Assembly (NCBI GenBank): GCA_900544195.1
Contig: UQUJ01000003.1
Location: 26,512 to 90,511, forward strand
Source of the DNA: an uncultured Alistipes sp.
Lineage (GTDB): Bacteria; Bacteroidota; Bacteroidia; Bacteroidales; UBA932
Direction of reading: 5' to 3'
Length of the DNA stretch: 64,000 nucleotides
Made by a program: the position numbers and the translations under genes. The notes under the pieces are model-generated. The model saw nothing but the letters and a program-made list of their open reading frames with translations. It was not told the origin of the DNA and made no database searches. Positions 34,790-42,955 of the stretch are shown here, piece after piece; position 1 is the first letter of the stretch; the number at the start of each line of letters is the position of its first letter.

Positions 34790-35551
34790 ATGAGTGTATT
34801 CCATTTCAAACGCTTCGACGTGCGCAACGAGCGCTCTGCCATGAAGGTGAACACTGACGGCGTGCTTCTGGGCGCGGCGACTGAGGTTTTCCAGGAGGAT
34901 CGCCATGTCCTTGACATCGGCACCGGAACAGGCACGGTCGCCTTGATGATAGCCCAGCGTCTCTACGACATCAAAAAGGATGGAGGGTGGAATGTTCAAG
35001 GCATCGACATTGACTCTCCGTCGGCTGAGGAAGCTGCCGGAAATTTCAGCCTTTCGCCATGGCGAGGTCATCTTGAGGCCGCCAATGCCGGTCTGGCAGG
35101 GTTCCGGAAGGCAAATCCGGATTCCCGTTACGATCTCATCGTCTCGAATCCGCCATACTACGACAACTCGCTTCAGGCTCCGGAGGCGCGGCGTAACTCG
35201 GCACGTCACACTGGCGACCCGGAAAACCAGAATGGGATAGAGTCTCTTTCATATAGGGAAATTCTTGAATATGCTTCCGAAGCGCTTGATGAATATGGCC
35301 GTGTCTCGGTCATCCTGCCCTCCGATCAGGAGAAGGCATTGTTGCGTCATGCCGGAATGTGTGGTTTTGTCCCATGGAAAATTCTGAGAATCAAGACTGT
35401 GGAACGTAAACCTGTGTCCAGGCTGATTGTCCAGTTCAAGCGTAGGACAGTGGTTACAGAGCCACCGCTTGAAGAAACCCTGACCCTTTTGGATGAAAGA
35501 GGGAGGCGTACTTCCCAGCATGCCTCCCTTATAACAGATTATTGTCTGTAA
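34790..35551 (+). CDS. TrmN6-like tRNA methyltransferase
   Basis: A 253-residue methyltransferase with the SAM-binding motif LDIGTGTGTVALM (about residue 41) and the catalytic NPPYY motif (about 124), the hallmark of N6-adenine methyltransferases. The start FHFKRFDVRNERSAMKVNTDG is typical of YfiC/TrmN6, which methylates A37 of tRNA1(Val). Some relatives use other substrates. The gene lies right behind lolD; the association is probably only transcriptional. Confidence 0.85.
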   Translation: MSVFHFKRFDVRNERSAMKVNTDGVLLGAATEVFQEDRHVLDIGTGTGTVALMIAQRLYDIKKDGGWNVQGIDIDSPSAEEAAGNFSLSPWRGHLEAANAGLAGFRKANPDSRYDLIVSNPPYYDNSLQAPEARRNSARHTGDPENQNGIESLSYREILEYASEALDEYGRVSVILPSDQEKALLRHAGMCGFVPWKILRIKTVERKPVSRLIVQFKRRTVVTEPPLEETLTLLDERGRRTSQHASLITDYCL

Positions 35552-35603
35552 CCAAACTAACCATTAACCAATTGACCAAAAATCTAATAATCTGTTATCA
35601 GTC

Positions 35604-36053
35604 TCATTTGTTGTCGTTTTTGTTCAGTCTATGAATCTGACGCCTGCGGAATGACTCCTCGGCGATGTATAACTTTGCCACCTTCTTGCCCGGGAGAATC
35701 TTGCGATACTCCGAAACGTATTTACTATCAATATCCTTGCCAGAATTCTGGACTTCGAGGTATTTATTCAACAAATTGTTGATTTCGTTGTCATTTTTGC
35801 CTGCTTGAAGCGCTTCCTCAAGAGCCTTGTAGGCATCAATCACCATCTTGAAAGATTTTTTCTTCTCGCATTCGCATTTGTTATAGACTGGCCAGAACTT
35901 TTCAGCCTCGGCGCTTGTCAGTTCCATCGCATCGGTAATGTAGGCGATTTTTTCGGCCTTCCATCTGTCTTTCCAGTCCTTTTTCTTGTCCTGCGCCTCC
36001 ATGGTAGGAACCGCAAGAATAAGAACCATGAGTATTAGTAGCGTTTGTTTCAT
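35604..36053 (-). CDS. Spy-like periplasmic protein of an ECF operon
   Basis: A 149-residue exported protein: signal peptide MKQTLLILMVLILAVPTMEAQ, then a highly charged helical domain (ITDAMELTSAEAEKFWPVYNKCE) ending in basic residues. The LTSAEAEKFWPVYN region resembles Spy/CpxP and related stress chaperones. It is the third gene of an operon with an ECF sigma factor, so it is a likely target or effector of that regulon. The stop (36053) is 6 bases from the preceding gene. Confidence 0.7.
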   Translation of the reverse strand: MKQTLLILMVLILAVPTMEAQDKKKDWKDRWKAEKIAYITDAMELTSAEAEKFWPVYNKCECEKKKSFKMVIDAYKALEEALQAGKNDNEINNLLNKYLEVQNSGKDIDSKYVSEYRKILPGKKVAKLYIAEESFRRRQIHRLNKNDNK

Positions 36054-36059
36054 ACAAAT

Positions 36060-36488
36060 TTATTTTTGTGCCGTAAGCCCGGCATATTCTATTAATTCGG
36101 TTGAAGTTCCGGAGTCGATGAGGAAATTGACCACATCCTCGTCGGAGATCGAGTCCTGCATGTCGCTTTCCGTGCTGAGATACTCATCGGCCTGAAGCAG
36201 ACTCACGTAGGCGAATTCATTGTTGTAGAAGTCGCTCTGCGAGCTGTCGGTCATTGTGCTTCTGAGGACCGCGTTCCCGACCAGCATGATCGCGGTGAAG
36301 CAGGCAGCCAGCGCAAGGTATGGCTTCAGCCGCAGCGCCGGACTGCCGATCCTATGGTTGTCCGGTATAGCGCCAAGCCTCGCCTCAAGTTCCTCGAAAT
36401 AATTTTTGGGAACCTCACGGGCGGTCTTCGCCGCTTCATCGAATATTCTGCTTTTTTCCTGCATCACGTTTCTTTGACAGATTGTCAT
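36060..36488 (-). CDS. Membrane protein, probable anti-sigma factor
   Basis: A 142-residue protein with one membrane helix (YLALAACFTAIMLVGNAVL, about residues 57-75) between a cytoplasmic helical part (residues 1-50) and an acidic periplasmic tail with QADEYLSTESDMQDSISDED. Its order directly after an ECF sigma gene and its topology suggest an anti-sigma role, although it lacks the zinc motif of ZAS-type anti-sigmas. It overlaps or abuts its neighbours within a few bases. Confidence 0.65.
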   Translation of the reverse strand: MTICQRNVMQEKSRIFDEAAKTAREVPKNYFEELEARLGAIPDNHRIGSPALRLKPYLALAACFTAIMLVGNAVLRSTMTDSSQSDFYNNEFAYVSLLQADEYLSTESDMQDSISDEDVVNFLIDSGTSTELIEYAGLTAQK

Positions 36489-36490
36489 GA

Positions 36491-37036
36491 TTAAGGTTTA
36501 ATCTCCGTTTCGAGTTCCGCGCGTATTTTTTCCGAGGCGAAATGGTAGGAGGCTTTCAAGGCTCCCACTGACGTTCCAAGGATTTCGGAGATGTCCTCGT
36601 ACGGCATGTCATCGAAATAGCGCATGCAGAACACTGTCTTTTGTTTTTTTGGAAGTCTGGCGATGGCCTTGAAAAGTAGCCGCTGAGCTTCGTCTCCGTT
36701 GAAGAAAGAATCGTCGTCAATCTTGTCGGCAAGCGATGCGTCAAGACTTTCGAACTTGAGAGCCGCACGTATTTTCTGCTTGTGAAGCCAGTTCAGAGCT
36801 TCGTTTGTGGCGATTCTGTAGATCCATGTGAAAAGTCTGGAGTCCCCTCTGAAAGACGGCAGCGCCGACCAGATCTTAATGAATATCTCCTGAAGGAGGT
36901 CGTCGGTGTCTTCGTGAGAGAAGACAAAACCGCGCACATGCAAATACAGCCGCTCGCTGTAAGCCGCGACTATTTCCTTGAACGCACGTTCTTCCTGCCC
37001 GCTGAGGTAAAGTCCGATAATCTCCTCGTCTGCCAT
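36491..37036 (-). CDS. ECF-type RNA polymerase sigma factor
   Basis: A 181-residue sigma-70-family factor with region 2 (about residues 20-90; HEDTDDLLQEIFIKIW and FTWIYRIATNEALNW) and region 4 (about 120-175; LPKKQKTVFCMRYFDDMPYEDISEIL). It directs RNA polymerase to a stress regulon, with the next two genes probably in it. ATG 37036 is preferred to the TTG at 37051. A good promoter sits in the divergent gap shared with lepA. Confidence 0.9.
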   Translation of the reverse strand: MADEEIIGLYLSGQEERAFKEIVAAYSERLYLHVRGFVFSHEDTDDLLQEIFIKIWSALPSFRGDSRLFTWIYRIATNEALNWLHKQKIRAALKFESLDASLADKIDDDSFFNGDEAQRLLFKAIARLPKKQKTVFCMRYFDDMPYEDISEILGTSVGALKASYHFASEKIRAELETEIKP

Positions 37037-37056
37037 CCTGATTGTCTTCAATCTTT

Positions 37057-37087
37057 CAAATGTACGACAAATTGCTTATTTTTGCAA
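37057..37087. promoter_or_regulatory. Overlapping divergent promoters of the ECF operon and lepA
   Basis: On the reverse strand TTG (37087-37085) is followed after 20 bases by TACATTTG (37064-37057), an excellent match leading into the sigma gene. On the plus strand TATTTTTG (37077-37084) lies 62 bases before the lepA ATG. The two overlap, so binding at one could block the other. Confidence 0.6.
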
Positions 37088-37146
37088 TTATACCAGGAAT
37101 TGCGGGCGGATGTCCCGCGGCTTACAATTGAACTACACGCTATTAT

Positions 37147-38937
37147 ATGAAGCATATCAGGAATTTCTGCATAATCGCCCACATTGATCACGGGAAGAGC
37201 ACTCTTGCCGACAGACTCATCGAATTGACCAAGACATTGTCATCCAGAGATATGGAGGCTCAGGTGCTCGACGACATGGATCTTGAGAGGGAAAAGGGAA
37301 TCACCATCAAGAGCCACGCGATCCAGATGGAGTACATCTACAAGGGAGAGAAATATGTCCTCAACCTGATCGACACTCCTGGCCATGTGGACTTTTCGTA
37401 CGAAGTTTCACGCTCGATCGCTTCCTGCGAGGGGGCCTTGTTGGTGGTCGATGCGTCGCAGGGAATCCAGGCTCAGACGATCTCCAACCTGTACCTTGCG
37501 GTGGATCACGGGCTTGAGATCATTCCTGTGATGAACAAGATCGACATGGATTCCGCGCAGCCGGAGATTGTTGCCGACCAGATTGTCGATCTTTTGGGCT
37601 GTGACCACGACGACATATTCAAAGTCTCCGCGCGCACCGGAGAGGGGATTCCTCCGCTGCTTGACGCTATTGTGGAGAAGATTCCGGCACCGCACGGGGA
37701 TCCTGACGCTCCGCTTCAGGCGTTGATCTTCGACTCCGTGTTCAACCCGTTCCGTGGGATCATCGCCTATTTCAAGGTTCTGAACGGCTCGGTCTCGACC
37801 GGGGACAAGGTCAAGTTCGTGGCGACCGGGCAGGAATATGACGCCGAGGAGGTCGGTGTGCTCAAGATGAAGCTCCAGCCGACGGGAAAGGTCTCGACCG
37901 GGGACGTGGGTTACATCATCTCCGGAATCAAGAGGGCCGTGGAAGTCAAGGTGGGAGACACAATCACCCATTCCGCAAGGCCTTGCGCCGCCGCCATCGC
38001 GGGATTCGAGGAGGTCAAGCCGATGGTGTTCGCAGGAATGTATCCTGTTCAGGCCGACAAATTTGAGGAACTGAGGGCGACTCTGGAGAAATTCCAGCTC
38101 AACGATGCCTCATTTGTCTATGAGCCGGAGTCCTCGCTGGCTCTGGGATTCGGTTTCCGTTGCGGATTCCTCGGACTTCTGCACCTTGAGATCGTGCAGG
38201 AGCGTCTTTTCAGAGAGTTCAACATGGATGTCATCACGACTGTCCCTAACGTTTCCTATAAGGTATATACAACTCAGGGTGAGGTGCTTGATGTGCACAA
38301 TCCGTCCGGTCTTCCTGCCCCTACGCTGATCGACCACATCGAGGAGCCGTTCATCAGGGCCCAGATCATCTCCAAGACCGATTTCTACGGGGCGATCATG
38401 AAACTGTGCATGGACAAGAGAGGAACGCTGATCGGGGAACACTACATCACGTCCGACAGGGTCGAGCTCACCTACGACATGCCGCTTTCCGAGATCGTGT
38501 TCGATTTCTATGATAAATTGAAGTCTGTGTCAAAGGGTTACGCCTCGTTTGATTATCATGTGACTGATTTCCGTACGGCAAGGCTTGTCAAGTTGGACAT
38601 CCTTCTGAACGGGGATCCGGCGGATGCTCTTTCTACCCTTATCCATGAGGATCACGCCTACGAGTTCGGACGCAAGATCTGTCTTAAACTCAAGGAACTG
38701 ATTCCTCGACAGCAGTTCGACATCGCTGTCCAGGCCGCCATCGGGGCGAAGATCATCGCGCGGGAGACGGTGCGTCAGGTACGCAAGGATGTGACGGCCA
38801 AGTGTTACGGTGGTGACGTGACCCGCAAGAGGAAACTGCTTGAGAAACAGAAGGAGGGAAAGAAGAGGATGCGCCAGATCGGCACGGTACAGGTGCCGCA
38901 GAGCGCGTTCATGGCCGTCCTCAAGCTGGATTCATAG
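37147..38937 (+). CDS. lepA: Elongation factor 4 (LepA)
   Basis: A 596-residue ribosome-bound GTPase that aids translation under stress. The GTPase motifs are AHIDHGKSTLADR, the switch II DTPGHVDF and MNKIDMDSA. The C-terminal LepA domain ends near VQVPQSAFMAVLKLD. Length and start are normal for the family. Confidence 0.97.
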   Translation: MKHIRNFCIIAHIDHGKSTLADRLIELTKTLSSRDMEAQVLDDMDLEREKGITIKSHAIQMEYIYKGEKYVLNLIDTPGHVDFSYEVSRSIASCEGALLVVDASQGIQAQTISNLYLAVDHGLEIIPVMNKIDMDSAQPEIVADQIVDLLGCDHDDIFKVSARTGEGIPPLLDAIVEKIPAPHGDPDAPLQALIFDSVFNPFRGIIAYFKVLNGSVSTGDKVKFVATGQEYDAEEVGVLKMKLQPTGKVSTGDVGYIISGIKRAVEVKVGDTITHSARPCAAAIAGFEEVKPMVFAGMYPVQADKFEELRATLEKFQLNDASFVYEPESSLALGFGFRCGFLGLLHLEIVQERLFREFNMDVITTVPNVSYKVYTTQGEVLDVHNPSGLPAPTLIDHIEEPFIRAQIISKTDFYGAIMKLCMDKRGTLIGEHYITSDRVELTYDMPLSEIVFDFYDKLKSVSKGYASFDYHVTDFRTARLVKLDILLNGDPADALSTLIHEDHAYEFGRKICLKLKELIPRQQFDIAVQAAIGAKIIARETVRQVRKDVTAKCYGGDVTRKRKLLEKQKEGKKRMRQIGTVQVPQSAFMAVLKLDS

Positions 38938-38941
38938 TGGA

Positions 38942-39610
38942 ATGAACGTCGCTCTTTTGATAACTCTCGCCAAGGGAGGAGACTCAACCGGCTGCCTTGA
39001 GGAATGTCAGAGGCAGACGGAAGCCATTGCCGCTTCGGGAAGATATTCATTCTCCACATTCCTGAATGATGAAGGTGTGGCCGGCTACCAGAAACTTTGG
39101 GAAAGGGCTTCGGCGGGAGGTTTTGATTTCTGCTTGTGGATGGATTCCGACCTTCAGTTGGAGGAGGGGGCTTTGGCATCGTTCTTTGAGAATTCCATGT
39201 TCCTGAGACATAAGGCGGTGATCACCGGCACGGTCTCGGATCTTTCCGGTAACCTGCTTTCGGGCGGCAGATCCCGTCATGGAAGACTTTTGGATCCGGA
39301 TCCTGTCATCCCCATCCCTTGTCATCTTTACGACATGACGCTCACATTGGTCCCGGAATATGCGGTCAGGCATCTTGAGAATCCGTCTGACATATTCAGA
39401 CCCAGTCTCTTTGACTATGGCTGCGGCTCTAAGGTTGCCAAGGCGGGTGTGGCGAGGGTCATAGCTCCGGGGATCTTGGCGCGGACCGCACGGAAACCTG
39501 ACCTCCCGGCATGGAAGAATCCTGACAGCCCGGCATCCGAACGTATGTCTTCTTTGCTGAAAGAGGGAAACCACGAGTTTATTCACGTTCTGCATTCGAT
39601 TTTCAGATAA
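38942..39610 (+). CDS. Glycosyltransferase-like protein
   Basis: A 222-residue protein with a Rossmann-type N-terminus (MNVALLITLAKGGDSTGC) and the DxD-containing motif FDFCLWMDSDLQLEEG (about residues 60-75), as in GT-A glycosyltransferases. An L-I-T-G-T-V core follows. The start codon lies 5 bases after the lepA stop, so it is co-transcribed with lepA. The donor and acceptor cannot be told. An in-frame extension upstream to 38840 falls within lepA and is rejected. Confidence 0.6.
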   Translation: MNVALLITLAKGGDSTGCLEECQRQTEAIAASGRYSFSTFLNDEGVAGYQKLWERASAGGFDFCLWMDSDLQLEEGALASFFENSMFLRHKAVITGTVSDLSGNLLSGGRSRHGRLLDPDPVIPIPCHLYDMTLTLVPEYAVRHLENPSDIFRPSLFDYGCGSKVAKAGVARVIAPGILARTARKPDLPAWKNPDSPASERMSSLLKEGNHEFIHVLHSIFR

Positions 39611-39686
39611 TATTCGTAAATTTACGCTTACGCATTCGGTTGCGGATGCGCTTTGAAACGACATTAACATTAAAACATCCAATATT

Positions 39687-41459
39687 ATGAAGCATCCTAA
39701 AATAGGAATCCGTCCGACCATAGATGGTCGTCAAGGCGGTGTGCGTGAAAGTCTTGAGGAAAAGACAATGACCCTTGCGGCTAATGTCGCAGCCCTCATT
39801 TCATCTAATTTGAGATATACGGACGGCACTCCGGTGGAGTGTGTCATCGCTGACGGGACGATCGGCCGTGTGGCTGAGAGCGCCGCATGCGCCGAGAAGT
39901 TCGAGCGCGAGGGAGTCGGCGGAACGATCACCGTGACATCCTGCTGGTGCTATGGCTCCGAGACCATGGACATGAACCCTTACTGGCCGAAGGCCGTATG
40001 GGGATTCAACGGAACGGAGCGTCCCGGGGCGGTTTATCTCGCCGCGGTTCTTGCCGCTCACGCACAGAAGGGCCTTCCTGCTTTCGGAATCTACGGCCAC
40101 GATGTCCAGGATCTTGAGGACAACTCTATCCCGGAGGATGTGGCTGAGAAGATTCTCCGCTTTGCCCGTGGCGCTGTGGCCGTGGCCGAGATGAGAGGGG
40201 AGTCCTACCTTTCCATCGGTAGCGTGACGATGGGCATCGCCGGCTCTATCGTGGACACCAACTTCTTCCAGAAATATCTGGGAATGAGGAATGAAAGTGT
40301 CGATGAGGTCGAAATCCTGAGGCGTATGGATCTTGGAATATACGATCCTGAGGAGTTCGAGAAGGCTATGGCCTGGGTCAAGAAATACTGCATGCCTAAC
40401 GAGGGCTGGGACAAGAACCCTGAAGGCAAGCAGAAGACCCGCGAGCAGAAGGACAAGGATTGGGAATTCGTGGTGAAGATGACCATCATAGTGATGGATC
40501 TGATGCACGGCAACCCTAAGCTCCGCGAGATGGGATTCAAGGAGGAGGCTCTTGGGCACAACGCCATCGCCGGAGGTTTCCAGGGACAGCGTCAGTGGAC
40601 CGACTGGATGCCTAACGGGGACTTCACGGAGACTCTTCTGAACACCAACTTCGACTGGAACGGCCGTCGCCAGCCTTCCATCCTCGCCACCGAGAACGAC
40701 TCCCTCAACGGCACCGCCATGCTGATGGCACATCTTCTGACCAACCGTCCTCAGATCTTCTCCGATGTCAGGACGTACTGGAGTCCGGAGGCCGTCAAGA
40801 GGGTTACCGGCAAGGAACTTACCGGCAAGGCCGCCCCTGGAATCATCCACCTCATCAACTCAGGCGCCACGACTATGGACGGCTGTGGACAGAGTTCGGA
40901 CGCTGAGGGTAATCCGGTTATGAAGCCGTTCTGGGAAATGACCGAAGAGGACGAGAAGCGCTGCCTTGAGCACTCGCAATGGATGCCGGCCGACAGGGAC
41001 TACTTCCGCGGCGGCGGATTCAGCATCCATTTCGTGTCCAGAGGAGATTTTCCTGCCACAATGGCGAGAATCAACATCGTGGACGGGCTTGGACCTGTGC
41101 TCCAGATCGCAGAGGGCTGGGTTGTGGACATCGATCCTGAGATCCACGCCGTTCTCGACAAGCGTACCGACCCTACCTGGCCTACAACCTGGTTCACCCC
41201 ACGCCTTGACCCTAAGAAGGATGCCTTCAAGGACGTTTACAGCGTGATGAACAATTGGGGCGCCAATCACGGAGCGATCTCCTACGGACACATCGGCGCT
41301 GACCTCATCACCTTGGCCTCTATGCTCCGCATCCCTGTCTGCATGCACAACGTGGACGATGCCAAGATATTCCGTCCTGCGGCTTGGAACGCGTTCGGAA
41401 TGGACAAGGAGGGTGCGGACTTCCGTGCCTGCGCGAACTTCGGTCCGATCTACAAGTAA
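39687..41459 (+). CDS. fucI: L-fucose isomerase
   Basis: A 590-residue enzyme of the fucose isomerase family that converts L-fucose to L-fuculose. IGIRPTIDGRQGGVRESLE at the start, the EMRGESYLSIGSVTMGIAGS region and the metal-site stretch with the acidic residues of the family are all present, and the length is right. It precedes fucP by 9 bases, so it works with fucose uptake. Fuculokinase and aldolase genes are not in the window. Confidence 0.95.
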   Translation: MKHPKIGIRPTIDGRQGGVRESLEEKTMTLAANVAALISSNLRYTDGTPVECVIADGTIGRVAESAACAEKFEREGVGGTITVTSCWCYGSETMDMNPYWPKAVWGFNGTERPGAVYLAAVLAAHAQKGLPAFGIYGHDVQDLEDNSIPEDVAEKILRFARGAVAVAEMRGESYLSIGSVTMGIAGSIVDTNFFQKYLGMRNESVDEVEILRRMDLGIYDPEEFEKAMAWVKKYCMPNEGWDKNPEGKQKTREQKDKDWEFVVKMTIIVMDLMHGNPKLREMGFKEEALGHNAIAGGFQGQRQWTDWMPNGDFTETLLNTNFDWNGRRQPSILATENDSLNGTAMLMAHLLTNRPQIFSDVRTYWSPEAVKRVTGKELTGKAAPGIIHLINSGATTMDGCGQSSDAEGNPVMKPFWEMTEEDEKRCLEHSQWMPADRDYFRGGGFSIHFVSRGDFPATMARINIVDGLGPVLQIAEGWVVDIDPEIHAVLDKRTDPTWPTTWFTPRLDPKKDAFKDVYSVMNNWGANHGAISYGHIGADLITLASMLRIPVCMHNVDDAKIFRPAAWNAFGMDKEGADFRACANFGPIYK

Positions 41460-41468
41460 TCCTTGACC

Positions 41469-42776
41469 ATGAAGGAGAAGGATTCAATCTTAAAGGCAGG
41501 CGGAGTAAGCTACGTCCTGCCTTTCATTCTCATAACGACCTGTTTCGCCCTGTGGGGATTCGCCAACGACATCACCAACCCGATGGTCAAGGCATTCTCC
41601 AAGATATTCAGAATGAGTGTGACGCAGGGCTCTCTGGTCCAGGTGGCATTCTACGGCGGCTATTTCTGTATGGCTCTTCCGGCGGCGATGTTCATCAGGA
41701 AATTCTCCTACAAGGCTGGCGTTCTTGTCGGCCTTGGACTCTATGCGCTCGGGGCTCTGCTGTTCCTTCCGGCCAAATCTGTCGGTGTCTATGGCTTTTT
41801 CCTTATCGCATATTTCATAATGACTTGCGGTCTGTCTTTCCTTGAGACCAGCTGCAATCCGTACATCCTGAGCATGGGAACGGAGGAGACTTCGACCCGT
41901 CGTCTGAACTTCGCCCAGTGCTTCAATCCGATCGGCTCGCTGATGGGAATGTACGTGGCGATGAACTTCATCCAGGCGAGGCTGCATCCGGCCAGCACGG
42001 CCGAGCGGGCGCTTCTGGACGATGCGAGCTTCGAGGCGATGAAACAGGCTGATCTCAATGTGCTTACGGGACCTTACTGGGTTGTCGGCCTTGTCATCAT
42101 CGTGATGTTCATCCTGATACTTGTCGCGAAGATGCCTAAGAACGCCGACAAGGATCACGAGATGAACATCGGCCCGGTTCTGAACCGCCTGCTTCACAGG
42201 CCTCGGTACTGGGAGGGAGTGATCGCCCAGTTCTTCTATGTCGGTGTGCAGATCATGTGCTGGACATTCATCATCCAGTACGGCACAAGAGTGTTCATGG
42301 CCGAGGGAATGGACGAGCAGGTGGCCGAGGTGCTTTCGCAGAAGTACAACATCGCGGCGATGATCCTGTTCGTGACCTGCCGCTTCCTGTGCACTTGGCT
42401 GATGAAGTATCTGAAACCGTCCAAACTCTTGACAATCTTCGCTATAGGAGGAATGATCGCCACTGCCGGCGTGATATTCCTGCAGAACAGGCTCGGGCTT
42501 TACTGCCTCGTGGCTGTCAGCGGCTTCATGTCGTTGATGTTCCCGACGATCTACGGAATCGCCCTCGGAGGGCTCGGGGATGACGCCAAGTTCGGAGCCG
42601 CCGGCCTCATTATGGCAATCCTCGGAGGCTCTGTGCTTCCTCCGCTTCAGGCTTGGATCATCGACAAGGGAACGGTCGGCTTCCTTCCTGCCGTGAACGC
42701 CTCGTTCATCCTGCCGTTCATCTGCTTCATTGTCGTCTGCTTCTATGGAATCAGGACGACTAAGAAGCTGTTTTGA
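41469..42776 (+). CDS. fucP: L-fucose:proton symporter
   Basis: A 436-residue major facilitator of the FucP type with twelve membrane helices and the family signature FALWGFANDITNPMVKAF near the first helix. It imports L-fucose for FucI. ATG 41469 is preferred to TTG 41463. Its final codons (AAG AAG CTG TTT TGA) lie inside repeat B, so the repeat supplies the C-terminus and stop. Confidence 0.92.
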   Translation: MKEKDSILKAGGVSYVLPFILITTCFALWGFANDITNPMVKAFSKIFRMSVTQGSLVQVAFYGGYFCMALPAAMFIRKFSYKAGVLVGLGLYALGALLFLPAKSVGVYGFFLIAYFIMTCGLSFLETSCNPYILSMGTEETSTRRLNFAQCFNPIGSLMGMYVAMNFIQARLHPASTAERALLDDASFEAMKQADLNVLTGPYWVVGLVIIVMFILILVAKMPKNADKDHEMNIGPVLNRLLHRPRYWEGVIAQFFYVGVQIMCWTFIIQYGTRVFMAEGMDEQVAEVLSQKYNIAAMILFVTCRFLCTWLMKYLKPSKLLTIFAIGGMIATAGVIFLQNRLGLYCLVAVSGFMSLMFPTIYGIALGGLGDDAKFGAAGLIMAILGGSVLPPLQAWIIDKGTVGFLPAVNASFILPFICFIVVCFYGIRTTKKLF

Positions 42777-42927
42777 ATTGTTTGTTTGAAGGTTTGAGAG
42801 TGAAAAACTTCAGTTTCGACCGCTTCTTCCAAGGAAGATAGCGGTGCTATCTGACTGAAGAAGCGGGAAGAAAATGAAGATTTTTCACCTCAAAGAACAT
42901 TTCAAACAATTCAAAACAGCTTCTAAG
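42763..42927 (+). repeat. Repeat B, full copy with perfect ends (165 bp)
   Basis: The ends are a perfect 22-bp inverted repeat, starting AGAAGCTGTTTTGAATTG at the left and ending AAAACAGCTTCT at the right (42904-42926). The centre has the hairpin AGATAGC-GGT-GCTATCT at 42836-42852 with an outer CGCTTCTTC/GAAGAAGCG stem, and GACTGAAGA follows. The element overlaps the end of fucP and may end its transcript. Confidence 0.85.
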
Positions 42928-42955
42928 ATTCATCTGGCAGACGTTAAAGAATAGG

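Noticed and set aside
37408..37971. A 187-codon frame opposite lepA
   Set aside because: It is antisense to LepA and has no domain of its own.
39801..40850. A 349-codon frame opposite fucI
   Set aside because: It is antisense to the fucose isomerase, is rich in H, V, L and R as expected from complementing G/C-ended codons, and matches nothing.
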